Positions 23,030 through 37,000 of a stretch of DNA of 64,000 nucleotides are shown here, in pieces. Positions within the stretch are counted from its first letter, which is position 1. Each line of letters starts with the position of its first letter. Origin of the DNA: Dillenia suffruticosa (taxonomy: Eukaryota; Streptophyta; Magnoliopsida; Dilleniales; Dilleniaceae); assembly GCA_033439265.1 (NCBI GenBank), contig JAVTVX010000013.1, positions 1,514,501 to 1,578,500 of the forward strand. Direction: 5' to 3'. The notes under the pieces are model-generated. The model did no database searches. It was not told the origin of the DNA and saw only the letters and a list, made by a program, of their open reading frames with translations. Position numbers and translations under genes: made by a program.

Positions 23030-24000
23030 AATTATGAAGTGAGCCCAAGTCCAAATTCCAGCCCACGGTCAAAAGAGAAGTCAATCCAAGCGCATTAATC
23101 AAGTCCAAGCCTATTTTAAGCCCATAACAAAGGAAGAGAAAGAAGCCCAGGTCCAAGTGGAAAGCCCAATCGCTGAAGAAGAGACAAAAATGGAATCCAA
23201 GTCTTGCAAGAATTAGAAACGAAATCTGAGGAGAAAAGGAAAAGAAATCTAACCCTAGGTTAGGGTTGGGGAAGAATCATGTAGGTTTTGCTTCCTGCTT
23301 TTCTTTTCTTTTTCTGTCGTTACTTTTTTAATCTCTCAGCAATTTTAGTAGTCGTCAACAATTTTCACCCTCGAAGATTTAAGTTGCCGTCGATTCATCC
23401 TCGATTTCTTGTCGCCGCTTCGTTTTCTCCGCCATTAGCCACCGTCTGTTCATCTTCTGCGCTCACCCGTTGGTCTTCTCCACCGTCTTCAGTTCCCCTT
23501 TCATTGCCGTCTTAAGTTTTGTGGTCTTTCGTCATGGTCTTCCATCGTCGCTGTAAAGCTTCGATTCTCCGCTTTGACTCTGCCGTCTTCATCTCCGCTA
23601 TCGCCACCGATTGGACCAGTCTCCGCCGCCTCAGTCCATCGTGTTCTGTTCTACTTCGATTGTTTCGCCTCTCTTCAATTCAGACACCATCCCCACATTT
23701 CGATTCTACCTCCGTCTGAAGTCACCGTCGCGTGATCATCCGCCAGTCCTATTGATCGTCATCACTGCTTGGTTTTAGGTTTTAATCTTGTCAGTTTTCC
23801 ACCGATCCCTTTGATTGTACTCATAATCGAATCAAGAGAATAAGTCCGCGTAGTGACAAGAATTGCGCTTCCATTGACACCCTTCAAGAAAGAAATTTTC
23901 AATTCCATCAAATGACACCGTTCAAATATGACGCCTCTCTCTCTCTCTCTCTCCCTCTCCCTCTCCCTCCCTCCACGCTTCCATTTGCTCATTAAGTTCA
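23030..24000. other. C+T-rich non-coding block, possibly retroelement-derived
   Basis: A first part rich in GCCCAAGTCC-type words (23040-23170) is followed by a CCGTCG/CCGCC-rich stretch (23290-23720) and a (CT)n tract (23935-23970). This composition is typical of plant LTR or leader sequence, but I see no paired LTR, target duplication or coding region. It is left unassigned. Confidence 0.25.
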
Positions 24001-24559
24001 GATATCACACTCCCTTTAATCTATTAGCTGATTCAATTCAGATATCTTTCTCCCTTCCCGCTTGTTTTCTGTGTTAATTTCTGAATTTACTTCGGGTTTT
24101 CTTATAGCTACGTGTTTGATATTTTCCTACTAATATTGAGATTATTATCCTTTTAGACATTGTTATGGTTGTCTTTTGTTTCCCCAAGCGCTCCGAAGGT
24201 ACAATTGCCCCAACTTGGTATCTCCAATTAACCAGGTTTAGGATGACTCATGATGCTGAACGGTGTCAGGGTTGGCAAATATGTAATGACCGGTGATTTA
24301 GTCTAATAAATCGAATGGGACGCACCTCAGCAAACAAGCAATTGCAACTCAGATTTCGGAAATGCAACAATCAGGCCGCCTGGCCCATGCGACATACGGA
24401 TATCATATGGCATAATCTACATGTGATATTTAAAATTGCACAGAATGTCTGATATATATCATATCAAAACTAATTATAGAATTATCGACTTGGATTGACT
24501 CAACTGGATTTGGGATTGAATATTCTTAAGCATGATCGAGATTTGACTTTCGCTGAGAG

Positions 24560-24700
24560 TATCGGGCCCTCATGGAACGTTCCCCGTTGAGAGACCCACC
24601 CTCCGAAGGAAGCCACCGCAGTGGTCAGTTTGGATTAGTGGGGGCGAAGTGCTGGACACCAGACGGTGTCCAAAATATGGTACCAAAAAAAAAAAAAACT
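24560..24700 (+). mobile_element. Possible retroposon 3' end with poly(A) tail
   Basis: A GC-rich segment (CAGTGGTCAGTTTGGATTAG ... GGTACC) runs straight into a run of 13 A in otherwise AT-rich DNA, as a LINE or SINE 3' end would. No target duplication was identified. Confidence 0.25.
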
Positions 24701-25051
24701 GATTATAGAATTACATACAAAAATTTCGGCAATAATTTACCCACTACAACCGCGAGCATATTTCTTGGCTGCACTAACTTTATCTGAATTTCCCCCAAAT
24801 CCTTCAACCGGTTTCTATTTTTATCCCATCTTGGCCTCCATATTCGATGCCACAAGTATAAGAAGAATGTTCAGTTCCCATCAACGACGTGTTCTCAACG
24901 TGGCTAAATTACTGTCCTGCCCGCTCACCATAGACCAAGACATGGTGCTGTCACTTGCTGGCAACTCGACATGACAAGAAACTGTCCAGAGATGCCAATG
25001 AGAGGCTCCGGCCAGTTGACCAACACATCCACATGGACCATCTTACATATT

Positions 25052-28000
25052 TCATCGCATCCACCTTCCCATTTTCATTGTCATCATCTTCCTTCTCTTG
25101 TGGGCTCGGTGCTTGGCAGCGATTCTGAGCTTTCTCTTTGCATTTCGAGTTGGATTAACGACAGCCATGACTTTTTCTTCTTGTTTCCTCTTATCCCTCT
25201 TCGCCTCCAGAATTTTTCTTATTTGATAATAGACTTGTAAGAAGTCCTTTTTGCCCATAGTATCTTCTATGCTTTCACGAACTTCTTGTGCTAATTGCTT
25301 TACATCATCTGAAGAATATCAATAACATATTGTCAGACAGTGCTGGACGGTGCTTTTTTTTTTGGGGGGGAGGGGGGGGGGCTTCGTCGTTTTTGAAAAG
25401 TTACTGAAAAGCATGAGTTGCTGAAAGGGAAATTGGAGATTACTCGTTACATGCATATACGTACAGGTTGTCAATCCTAACATCCCATAATCACCGGTGC
25501 TAATGCCTTTTTCTATTGTATTCAGGTGTTTTTCATTTAGCAAGGGAATGCGATTGTCATGGAACATTCTCTAAAGAAATTTCTAACGGAAGTTCTTCAG
25601 AGGCCAAACTCACCTGAAATAATTTTACCAGCAAATCCTTCACAAACTTTGTACAATGGCAGCAGCATTTCAGCTGCATATCGCTGGCAGTCATCCTTCA
25701 TCTGGGAAGAAAATGTCCTTAAAATGTCCAAAAATATTTTCATCTGCAAGAGAAAAAACATCATTAGCAACATAAGTAGGGGTCAATGAAACAGGAGCAA
25801 AACTCTTGACTTATTATCTAAGCTTGGGTGACGAATATTCTCCACCACCACTAGGCATACCTGAACATTCTCCATTTGTATCGCTATCTTCCCAATTCTC
25901 TTTAACAAAACAGATACAAGATAATATTGAGGATTCTCATTATTCTGCTCATGACACTGACCAGATTGACCAGAGGTATAAGCAGCAAACATGCCTCTTC
26001 CTTTTCTTGAATCAAGTAACTGAAAAGCTTTAAGAAAACAAACTTTATCACGTTCTTCAAGAGAAGACCAAAACCTTTGAAATTCCATCTTATCCTTTTG
26101 CCCCATCAAACTATGCAAACCACATATTGCAAATACAAAATTTTGTTTAATCAGGTTGCCTGTGGCCTCTTCAATGACAGGTGCCTTAAGTTGGCAGCAC
26201 ATGGAAGCCGCAATTTTAAACAACCTGCTAGGGCTCAGAAGAAAATACCCATCTAGTGGCTTTTCAAGATTTATTGTTGTGGCAAAGTAGAAGGCCACAA
26301 GGCGGCATGATATGTTGCGCAACCACATATGTGGGTGAAATAGAAATTCAGAGATTGCTTCCCATATATCCTGGAAAAGAGATGAAAAAAAAATGTATTA
26401 TAAAAATGCAACCTAAAAGATGACACCATTGATAAAATCAAATGACATGTTCATAAGCTTAAACCATTGATCCCATGAGCAGCTATGCAGTCAAATGAAG
26501 GGGAAAAAAATGGTAAATAAACAGTTGAGAGGATATAAACTTTGTTCCTGCATGTAAAGGCATTATTACGTAGTGACTGATGGCTTCCAAAGGGAATATA
26601 AACTTTGACAAGAATTCATGCATGTTTAATCAACATCTCTACAAAACAGGGAAACAAGTGGATGCAGCCCAGGGTGATTGCAGGAAACACATGGTTTGCA
26701 AAGTAAGACACCTATGTGGTATCCGAAGACAACAATACATGGGTACTATTTAATGAATTCTAGTGACTTTACGCAACAGTAATTTGAAACTTGAGAACTT
26801 CTCCAATTGAATACTGACAATTACACATCCTAGAAAATACTCAAAGAAATGGTGTAAAAAAATGTGGATGACCGTGTGCAGGTAGAAGGAAATGAAATTA
26901 CCATAAGAACTAACATTGAAAAATCATACAGTTTCTACCTCAAGATCTCTCTCCAAAAGCAAGTCCGAAAATTGTTGTAGCATCTTTTCCAACATAACTA
27001 GTGAGTAATACGACTCTTTCCAGAAAGGTATTGTAGTTTCATTTGTAATATCCCCTCCAAGGCCCGCAACAGAATGAATAGCTGACTGCAAAATGCTTCT
27101 CGTAACAGGCAGTACATTAGTGACATGTCCTCTAAATCCTTTCTTCATGACTTCAACTAACAAACCCAAGACCTGTAACATATAATGTACTATGAATAGG
27201 TTTGATAAATCTATAAATAAATGGATCCATCACATATCCCAACCAAAGGAAGTGGAGCAATTTATAAAACAACACTTTTCCGGATTTGTCATAAAAGATC
27301 TGCTAAAAATTTAACAAGAGGCAATCAAACAGTTTTTAAGTCGGTAGGGAACCACAGTCTACACTTCTTACTGCTTAGCATTGTAACTCCCTATAAACAT
27401 GAAAATATCATTCTCACCAAGGCAAACGATAAGACTGTCTGAAGCTTTCCTTCTGATGGGCACAACCAGAACAAGAAATATCACAACAGGTACAAGGGAT
27501 TATCAATGATAATGTGGTGTGAAGTAGCATCATAAAATTGCAGAGAGATCCCTTGGGAGATTTAAAGGTCATTTTGAGGTACACATACCACATGGCAGAG
27601 TTTAAACAACCAAGAGCATAAAATTATTAGAGAACGAACTGGTGATATGATGAGGCAATTGCACAATCAAGGAGCATTGGTTGTTGAGAAATATTCATCC
27701 ACAGAAACACACTGTATTAGGAGAATTTGGCAGTGTGACAAGGCCATAACAGTGAACTAGCCCTATATAACGACTTGCCACAAAGCCCCCTGTAGAGTTG
27801 AACCCTTTCCACTGGAGTTAGTCCATGGTTTCCACTGGAGTTAGTCCACGGCATTCATTATGCCCACAACAAAGCAGTGTATATTTTTTTTATCCCCCAA
27901 AAAATAAAAATGAAGGATATAACCACATTTAACTTCTGATACAAACAACTCCCGCAGAAAGACAAATTAGTAACACTAATCAAAGAAAAACCCACAAGCA

Positions 28001-31000
28001 AGACTATGAATCAAATTTTTAACACAATGTATCTCCTTCTTAATTAATTAATTGAGGTAGACAAAGACAAAGACATGAGCTACGAATAGCGGGCTTACCA
28101 TAAGGAGAAACTGCAATCCTTGGGCTTAGACTAGACATTTAGCTTTTCGCTTTTCAAGTCTACGTTTGAAATGTTTTCTAGTCTGGAGACATCTTTTAGG
28201 ACATTTAGACTAGACATGCCCAAAGTTCCGGTTCTGAACTGGAACCAAACCTTTTAGAACCAAACCAGAACCTTGAAAATGGTTCCGGTCCGTTTTTGGA
28301 ACTTGAACTCCAAGCCACTAATTCGGTTCCAGTTTTTGAATTTTAGAAGTAGAACCAAAACCAAAACCAGAATCTACTTGGAAGCAGCACTAAACCTTGA
28401 AGGAATCATAAAACCGAGCGAGAACCATGTTATTTACGCCTACCTATGGTCCATGTTAAGCCTACAGAGAAGACAGAAACCCTACTTTTCATTGCATTCC
28501 AATTGAAGAAATGTGAAGTGTTGGTAACCATCAATTAATGGGCACATAACTCCTGCAGCAGTTATCTCCCTTGTTGACACTCCACAATGTAAAGCAATTT
28601 CATATTGTCTCTATTGTCAACTTCCCCTCCGCCTAATGCACACAAATCTCCAAAGATATGCATAATTGACGATGAAGCCATGATCTCACAGTCAAAGAAA
28701 CAATAAACATGCTGGATTCAAATATATTTGATACTCATACGAATCAACAAGTACTGCAGCCAATACAAGGTGGGAAAACAATCTTATCAGTCATTAATCT
28801 GGCTCCGATATGGCTCATAAGAAGCAATAATAGCTGCTACAGGAACTATAGTAAGTTATCGCAAAAGAAAAATTTTTGGTCAAAAATGGGTACAATGGGC
28901 AGTCAAATTCAGCATTGCCCACTGCATGCCTTTCAATTCTGGTTGTAGCAGCAAGTAACATCACAATTCCATCATGTCTCACAAATATAATTTTAATTTA
29001 AGAGTACAAAAGAGATGAACCAGATGGAAACCAACATGAAAGAAGAAAAGGTCTAATTGAACACGTGAAGTAATTTTATTAGTCTTTACCTGTGCAGCAG
29101 GACTCCATAACTGGGGTTTCTCACCCAGATACCAGCAGAGACTGTACTCAAGAACATATTTAAGAGACCGAGCATCCATACGTCCAATCAAAAGCTTTAT
29201 AGCTGCACCAGTCATCAAGCGGACTTTGTTATCATGATCATTAGCCAAGCAAGTGATTAGATTAAGGAATAATGTCTGGGACTGCTCATTGACAAAGCTT
29301 TTTGGAAACTTCATTATAATTGCATGGAGCATTTCAAGAACAGCCTCCCTTCCAGTTGAATGTTCATATCTGAAATAAGATAAGTACTTTAGTAAATTGA
29401 ATTACATAAACACAGAAGGATTGTTATCAGATCCTTGCCTCAAATTCAAGAGAAGAAAATCAAGGTGTTGCTGCAAGCGTTTCTCCGAAAGATGATAATC
29501 AAGTAAGAATTGCAATAAAATTTCACTACATTTTCTCCTAATAGGTTCCTCCTGGTTAGTGACCATCACCTCCGCTACCATAGAAACAATGTCATATATT
29601 TCATGGACTACCAGCTTCCGATGAACTATAGACTTCAAAAGTGCCAGGGCAACAACAGAGGGATTCCTCTCAAGATCAACAAAAATAGGAAACTGGATTA
29701 ACATATGCAGTTGCTCTGTTGAAAGTGTAATGTTTGCATTCCGCAAAAGCACTGTTAGCAATCTCAGGCAGGATTGGATTAGAGGGCTGTTTGCATTTAA
29801 TGTTTGGGCAATTTCGAGCAGTGCATTCTTGATCTTATCAGCTTGCTTCTCAAGAGATGGCAACGGCAACTTTATCAATGGAGTGAGGCATCTAAGAGCC
29901 CCAGACAGGACATCTTCATATTTAGAATTCAAGCAATTGCCCAACAGTTCAATGAAAGGATCCAACATTGAGAATAACTGTCCATCATTTTTGTCCAATT
30001 TCACATTCTTAGTACGATTGTGAAGTACTCCAAGAGCAAACACAGTTATAAGATGTGAAGATTGAGAACGGATACTGATAATCCTGTCAGAGATTATTTT
30101 TCTGCTGCTGGATATTGCCTTCCCTTGCTTGTCTTTCTTTACTGATGCAAAATTTTCACCCTGATCATTTTCCTCTTTAATTCCATCTTCTATGAGACCA
30201 TACACAAAGACAAACAAGTCAGTCTGGTCCACAGATGGGTTACATTCAATACCAGAAGCAATATAACTTAGCATTGTCTCCAATTTTGATTTTATTTTAG
30301 GAGAGAGATGTTTCTGCAGGTGTGCTGTAACAGTTTGAAGCAGCCTCAAAGCGTGAGTTTTGAAGGTGATGGACTGCGCAATTAGCTTAAGAGATTCAAA
30401 AGACTTGCACTTTCTAGTCTCTTTCATTTTTGCAGCAATCTTTTCTACCTCCTTTTCCTCTGCCACCTCTCCAAGAATGTCATTCTCCACCACTGCAATA
30501 AGATCTTCTAAACAGTAATCCAACTTCCCCATAACAGGATTGGAGAGACTCTTCAATAGGATGTAGTGGAGAGTATAACCCAAAACATGCACCTCATATC
30601 CACGCTTCAAAGTTGCTCGCAAAACACTGACTATGAACTGCAAGAAGTCCAACCCTAGCTCCTTCAAACAAGCAGCCAAGGCAGAACGTGCTTCATCCCG
30701 ACTGCTCTCTACACGGCTCTTTAAGAAATTTGAAATGCGATGAACAATACTTGAAAGCTGTGAATCCATGATATCTCCTGGAAGCAGTTTTAGCAGTTTT
30801 AAAGTTGCAACACTAATGTTGACATCGACCTTACCAGGATCCAAAGCAAGCATTTTTTGTAACTTGGGAAGGACAACTTTCTGAAGACATGTCTGTATCT
30901 CTTTCATGTCACAAGCAGTAGACAAACAATGTACCAAAGTTGAAGAAGTCAATCCGGAGTCACCTAGAAGCCTTTGGGCATCATTGGAGTAGCAGGTCTC

Positions 31001-34000
31001 AGAAAAATGAAACCGATCAAGAATGGAGCAGATTAGTCGCACCAAGCATTTCTTCTTGTCCAATTTTATGGTCATCTCATGGAAACATCTCAACAATAAC
31101 GCATAGTACGTCTTCCATTTCATGCATCCAGAGATAGATGCTAAAGTGTCCACACAGGCATTTCTTAAATGTTCGCCTTTTCCATTTTGTACATCAAGCA
31201 ACATATTAAAGAAAAATGGGACAAATAGCTTACTGACAATGACCTGAGAGGAGCAAAATACGACAAAGTTTCAGTAAGAAGGTGAATCAAAAACTATAAA
31301 TAGAACACATACAATTAAAGTAAAAGAAATAAGCAGATGAAAACACCACCTCTGACAAACTTCCTGCATTAAGAACGTTCCGAAACCGAGACAATGCCCT
31401 CACCCTCCTATGTGTCTGCAAGAACAGATAAGCAATTAGAGAAAATGAACAAATGTATCTTTCACATTAGAGACACTTGAATACATATAAAAAGATCTAC
31501 TGAACATAAATCTGAAAGTATTGTCAACAGAAAAACAGAAACAAGGCTGTTACAAAAGTCAAAGCACATATGGTGGTTTTCTACGAGGTACAGAAATCAA
31601 TCATAGACCTCCCATATGGTTAGTTCTTCCGGGAAAGCTTTACCAACAAAACAGTTCAAATCAGGATAGAATTGATATGTCTCAATAAAAGCTAAACTAT
31701 ACACAACTTCAGCCATTTCGAACCCACACTGGTCATGGAAAGTTCCATTCTAAATGGGAAGCCTTCAGATATACAGGCCAAGAAGAACACGTCTTTTAAG
31801 TGTTTTAGATGCTTCTTTTTAGGATAAAAATATTTTAGAAATTTTAAACTGTAAGCACTTTGCACCTAAAATTATTTTAAATAATATGTTGCATGATAAA
31901 CAGAGATATTTTGTATAGATGCAAATTGCATCTTTGTTGTTCTGAATGCTATGATATCTTTAAATAGATTAAGTTTCAAATCTCTATTTTCAAGTTTCGA
32001 AAGTTTATTTTCATATTTTGTTCGGTCCTTCTTTCCTAGCCCTAGCATTAGATCCTCTTAGTGCCTTCTATTATTTCTTTTACTGAACCAGGCAGAGAGA
32101 TGAAAGAAGTATATCAAAATATGAATTGCTTTATGATACGTAAGCACTTCATGAGCCTCTCGAGATCTATTTGAGATTTTTTTCTTGCGGTGCAATGGTT
32201 TCTTATCATATACAAATGCTCAAATCTTGTAGCAATGTTGGTGCATTTGGTTCAAGAGAAATGCAAAGATTTTCCAGGGGAAATTTCTTTTTTATTGATC
32301 TTTGATGGGACAAGATTGTGTTGTTAGCATCTCTGGTCCTTGCCTGGTCAGGTCTTTAGATGACATTTGCAAAAGGATAGCCAATGTGATAGGAGAGCTC
32401 CTTTGTTTTGAGGTTTTGTTGTCTTTTCCTGGAATTTGGTCCTTTAAGTTGCTTGGAGGGATACTTTATCCTCACTATTTTCCTTTTCTATTCAAAATGC
32501 GTGTGTGTGTGTGTGTGTGTGTGTGTTTGTGCGTTGTGTTGTGTGTGCGGGTATGCATCTGGCGGGCTAATACACCACTTCTTGGGCACTTTTCCTTCTA
32601 AAATGGATTTAATGTTTCCCAAGGGAGAAACAATTATCCTTTAAGTAGATAAACGTTACCAGAACTGTGGCAATATGAAGTTTCAAACAAAAAAATAGAT
32701 ATTTCGGTTGACAGATAATTTATTTATAAAAACGAAGCAAGACACAGAAAAAGTGCTGAAGACATAATGAATGTATTATAGCCAAAATGATGCACCTAAA
32801 AACTTTGCAAGGAATTTCTGATGAAAAAAAAAGGCAAGCACAAGGAACTTACCTGCAAATGGGTAATATTGTTGAAAAAATCCACTTCTGCATCTGCACT
32901 GCTCAAAGCCTTCAAAGAATGCAAGTTAGGCAACTCCGGAAGGTTCAGCACCATTTCTCGTAGTAGATCAACCCATTCCTGAAACGTACTCTTCTATTTG
33001 TATGAGTATTACAAGCCGCTTATGCAAATTCCTAACACTCATATCTCTATTTGATTTTGGTTCATTTCTGCAAACTCTGCACAAATCATGAAATATACTG
33101 GACAACTAATTACAGAATTTACCTTCTTAACAGAAGACTCTTTATTCATAATATCAGCCATGTGCTTTAAAAAGAACTTGTTTAACACTCGCTGAATGCT
33201 TGTACTGGTCCAAGTATGGCAACTAGCATCCTTGACCACTTTTTCAGGACTTTCAGGGCACTTCTTCACTTCTTGTCCCAGAACTAGTGCAGAAAATTCA
33301 ACAAACGAGAGTAACAACCTATAAGCACTGTGCCTCAAAATTAGTTCTTCAGAAGCCATATCATATACACAATGTGACAAAATGACCAAAGCATGATCAA
33401 CTTGCACAGTGAAAAAAAACTGTGCGTCAATCTTCTCATAAGCACCAATCAGAGTGTCATAATCAAGGCCACCAAGATCAACAACAGAGGTTGCATTCAG
33501 TTTGCAGAGAAGTTCAGCCTGTACCCGAAATAAGTCATGAAATGATCAGATTATGTGCAATAAGAAAATTTAACATATACTTTAACTGGAGGAATTCAAA
33601 AAAAAAGGGATGAACCAAAAGATTGCAATTACCACATAGAGCACTGCTTGATCAACTTTGGCAACAGCAGTAAGAAGATCACATATAGACGACCGCATAT
33701 CAGTTCCAGCATGAACCAGAAGTGGTGAAACAGCATTTAGAATTTTTGATGTTGCTTCACTCCCCACCACTGGAACAAGATCCTGAATGACTTGCAAGGC
33801 TCCAATGCACACATCTATGAGAAAAGTACATTGAGTTTCACAAATCGAGCAACAATTTATTGCCAAGTATTATGTCTGAAAAAGGACAAGAATTACCCAC
33901 CAGGAGAGTTTGCCCTCTTTGTTACCAATAGGAGCAAGATATCAACAAATCTCCTTGCTGGCAGAGGATCTTTAATATACTTAGATAACAATTTGAAAAT

Positions 34001-37000
34001 TCTCAGCTCTGTTTCCCCAGGAAACCTGACCGACTTCCTAGAAAAACAAGCCACATAATTATAGAATGAGATCAGACAATGACAGTCCAATCCAAGTAGT
34101 GCAAACGTGCAACTAAAAATGCAGCAGAGAGGATAAAAAACAGGACTCGGTTACTCTTTGACTTAAAATTTTGACACAAGACCGGTTAAATTCGTAGTCT
34201 GAGGTGATAACACTTCAGCAAAGCTAATGTCATCAATCCACACATCCTCAGAAAATCATTCTCATATCACACAGCAAACAATATCACAAAATTCCATAGG
34301 AGCTAGCATACCATGTGGACACTAAAATATACATGGCTTTCAAAACACATTTCATGCACCACTGACCCTGAACTAGCAACACAGCATACAACATAAAGTT
34401 TTGATGACAAAATACAGGATATCAACAAAAGGATAAGGCATCGATAGAACAAAACTCCCTAGATGCCGACTCCCACAGTCTAGATCCATTACTGAAGTCA
34501 AAATCGAAAGGCATTTGATCAAAACAGTAAATATTAATAGAACAAAGCCAGTTGTCAACAAGTAGAAAATTTTCCTGCACACAAAATTGCTGCAGCAATA
34601 TATTTCTAATTTGGTCTATTGCATTTACCTCTTGGATGCATTATCAGGCTGGAAAAGGCAATGCAAGCTGAAGATAAGTGCATCAACATTTGGCAGTAGA
34701 ACTTGCTTAACAGCACCATCTTCACTACCCAACTCACTATCAAGATTTAAGAGATCTTCGACAAACTTAAGGACACCAGAGACAATAGCTTCAGATGCTG
34801 TAGCCACTGTTAAAATTGAAAATATATCGGGGACAAGACACTTTTCTTTGTCCAAGTGCAGTACCAGATTATGACTTCTACTCATAGCAACAAAGCAAGA
34901 AAACAGGGAGCTTGGTTTCTCGCTACTAGAAGCCTCTTTCTTAAAATTTTCAACCAGTGGCTTCACTGACTTGAAGAATAACTCCCAGAAATCAAAACCA
35001 AAATCATGCTCACTGTACTTATTGAGGACAGAAGAAATAATTTTCAGGCACAATGACCTTAGATCCTTGAACTGCTTCACAGCCATGCTTGTCTGCAGAC
35101 AGTTTTTTGATAGAAAAAAGAATTGTATTAGATTAATGGAGAATATATAAAAATTCTAAGGATGAGAAATCCTCAGAGACCAATGAAAGAAGAAACAAGA
35201 AATAAACTAATAAAGGTCAGCCCTTCAATACCACAATTCCTCTAGGCCATAACTTTATAAACCCCTAAGCATGAGCCCGCAAAGAAGCCTAAAACACAAC
35301 CTTGTCCCAAAGTAGGAAAGGACCAATAGATTTCTTACAATTCTACCATTCTGCTTCCTCCACATACCCCAAGGAATAGCCACAAAAAAACATTGTCAAA
35401 GCGAACGAGCATCTCATTGCTCTCCAAAACCTCTTAACTTTGCAAATTCACTCATTATCATGCACAAAAGAGACGAAGCTTGAAAGCACACGAGATACCC
35501 CTATGCAACTCCATCCAGGCCCTCAAGTCACTCTATACAAAGCTTGAAGTTACACAAGATAAGCATTTGTGTAATCATCATAATGGCTCATAATTCCGAT
35601 CCATTTAATCATCACAGTAAGCATTGCCATAGTTTTTGTATATCGAGTTTTTCTATTTAAGGCCTAATAAGTCATAAATCTAAAGTGCAGAAGGAACATT
35701 CTATAAAAATCAAGTGCATAATAAACTAAATAGAAAACAAGTTACCATGATCAGATTTTCTGACTCCCCATCTTTATCATGCAAATCTAGTTTGAAGCTC
35801 GAACTATTCTGCCTCAGAGAGAAGGTACCACTTTTTGCATTGTCAAGACCAATTGAGCAGCTCCCTAATACTCTGACGACACACCCAACCAGTAGATTAA
35901 GAAATGGTTGGATATGCAACTCATCAAAAACCCCAATAATATCTTCAATAACATGCACAAAACCATATCTCTTTTTCCAAGAGAGGGTCATTATCCTGTC
36001 CAAAGTGAACCACTCAAATACACCAGATGCTTCAATTGCATCAACACCACTCTCTTTCGAGCTCCAAAAGCAAGTGGCAATCTCACCAGGTGGATTCAAA
36101 TCTTCCCATAAGGGCTTCAGCAACAAGCAAAAGAACATACTAAGCTCTTCAACCTCAAGTTGGGCTAAGAAACCAAGAACTGCCTTCCGATGGTGTATGC
36201 TTGCACGCTAGTGGAAAAATTAGATAGACTAACTCAGAATATTAACAGGAATAACTTTGAAAAGAAAAGATAAATAGTTGCTTGACTTCCCAGAATTGCT
36301 CCTAAACATCATGAGAAACTAAATACCTTTCGAGAGGCAAGGGTCTTCAAACTTCTCACTTTTGGTATCAGAAGTTGGATGACTAAAGGCACCAGGTAAG
36401 GTCTGTGCTCTTCTTCAATTGCAGGAGATTGTCGTGATAAGCTCCATGCTGTCAGTTCTTCTCTCAAATGTTTTGAATTGATCAGATTTCTCAGATGCTC
36501 ACCATATGGAGCCAAAAACTTATCTTTCCAATTCAAGAGGCAATCTAGAACTTTAAGCTGTATTTCAGCATCAGTTTCATCAAGAAGCCTAGCACACAAC
36601 CAAAAGAATGTCTTTCAGAGCTTCAAAAGAAAAGTTGAAGTTTTGATCTTCAAATAACCATCTGGATAGGGCAAGAGTAATAGAAAAGTGTTATACCTAT
36701 TTTGCAGGACTTCCTTGAGAAATTGACTCCGATAGAAGGCCTTAGGATTCCTCATCAATCTTAACAAGTTCAACCATTCCTTAAGTACATTATTCCATTC
36801 TCTACGTTTACATGCAAATTGGTTGAATGAACCTACACTGTTACATTCAGCAACCAGAATATACAGCAATGAGACAACTTAAGAATTTACCGCCTTATTC
36901 AACAACAATAAGATGCAGAGAGGATAGGAAGTAAATAAATTACCTGGTCAGATCATCATTATTGTAGCCCAAAAACTTCAAAAATATAGGAACTATATGC

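Noticed and set aside
23762-23992. Minus-strand frame with an RERERE stretch
   Set aside because: The Arg-Glu run comes from the (CT)n tract. No homologous protein.
32302-32644. Plus-strand frames across the (GT)n tract
   Set aside because: They code for Cys-Val repeats from the microsatellite and lie in intron 24 of the opposite gene.
35714-36211. 165-codon plus-strand frame
   Set aside because: Antisense shadow of UTP20 exon 19.
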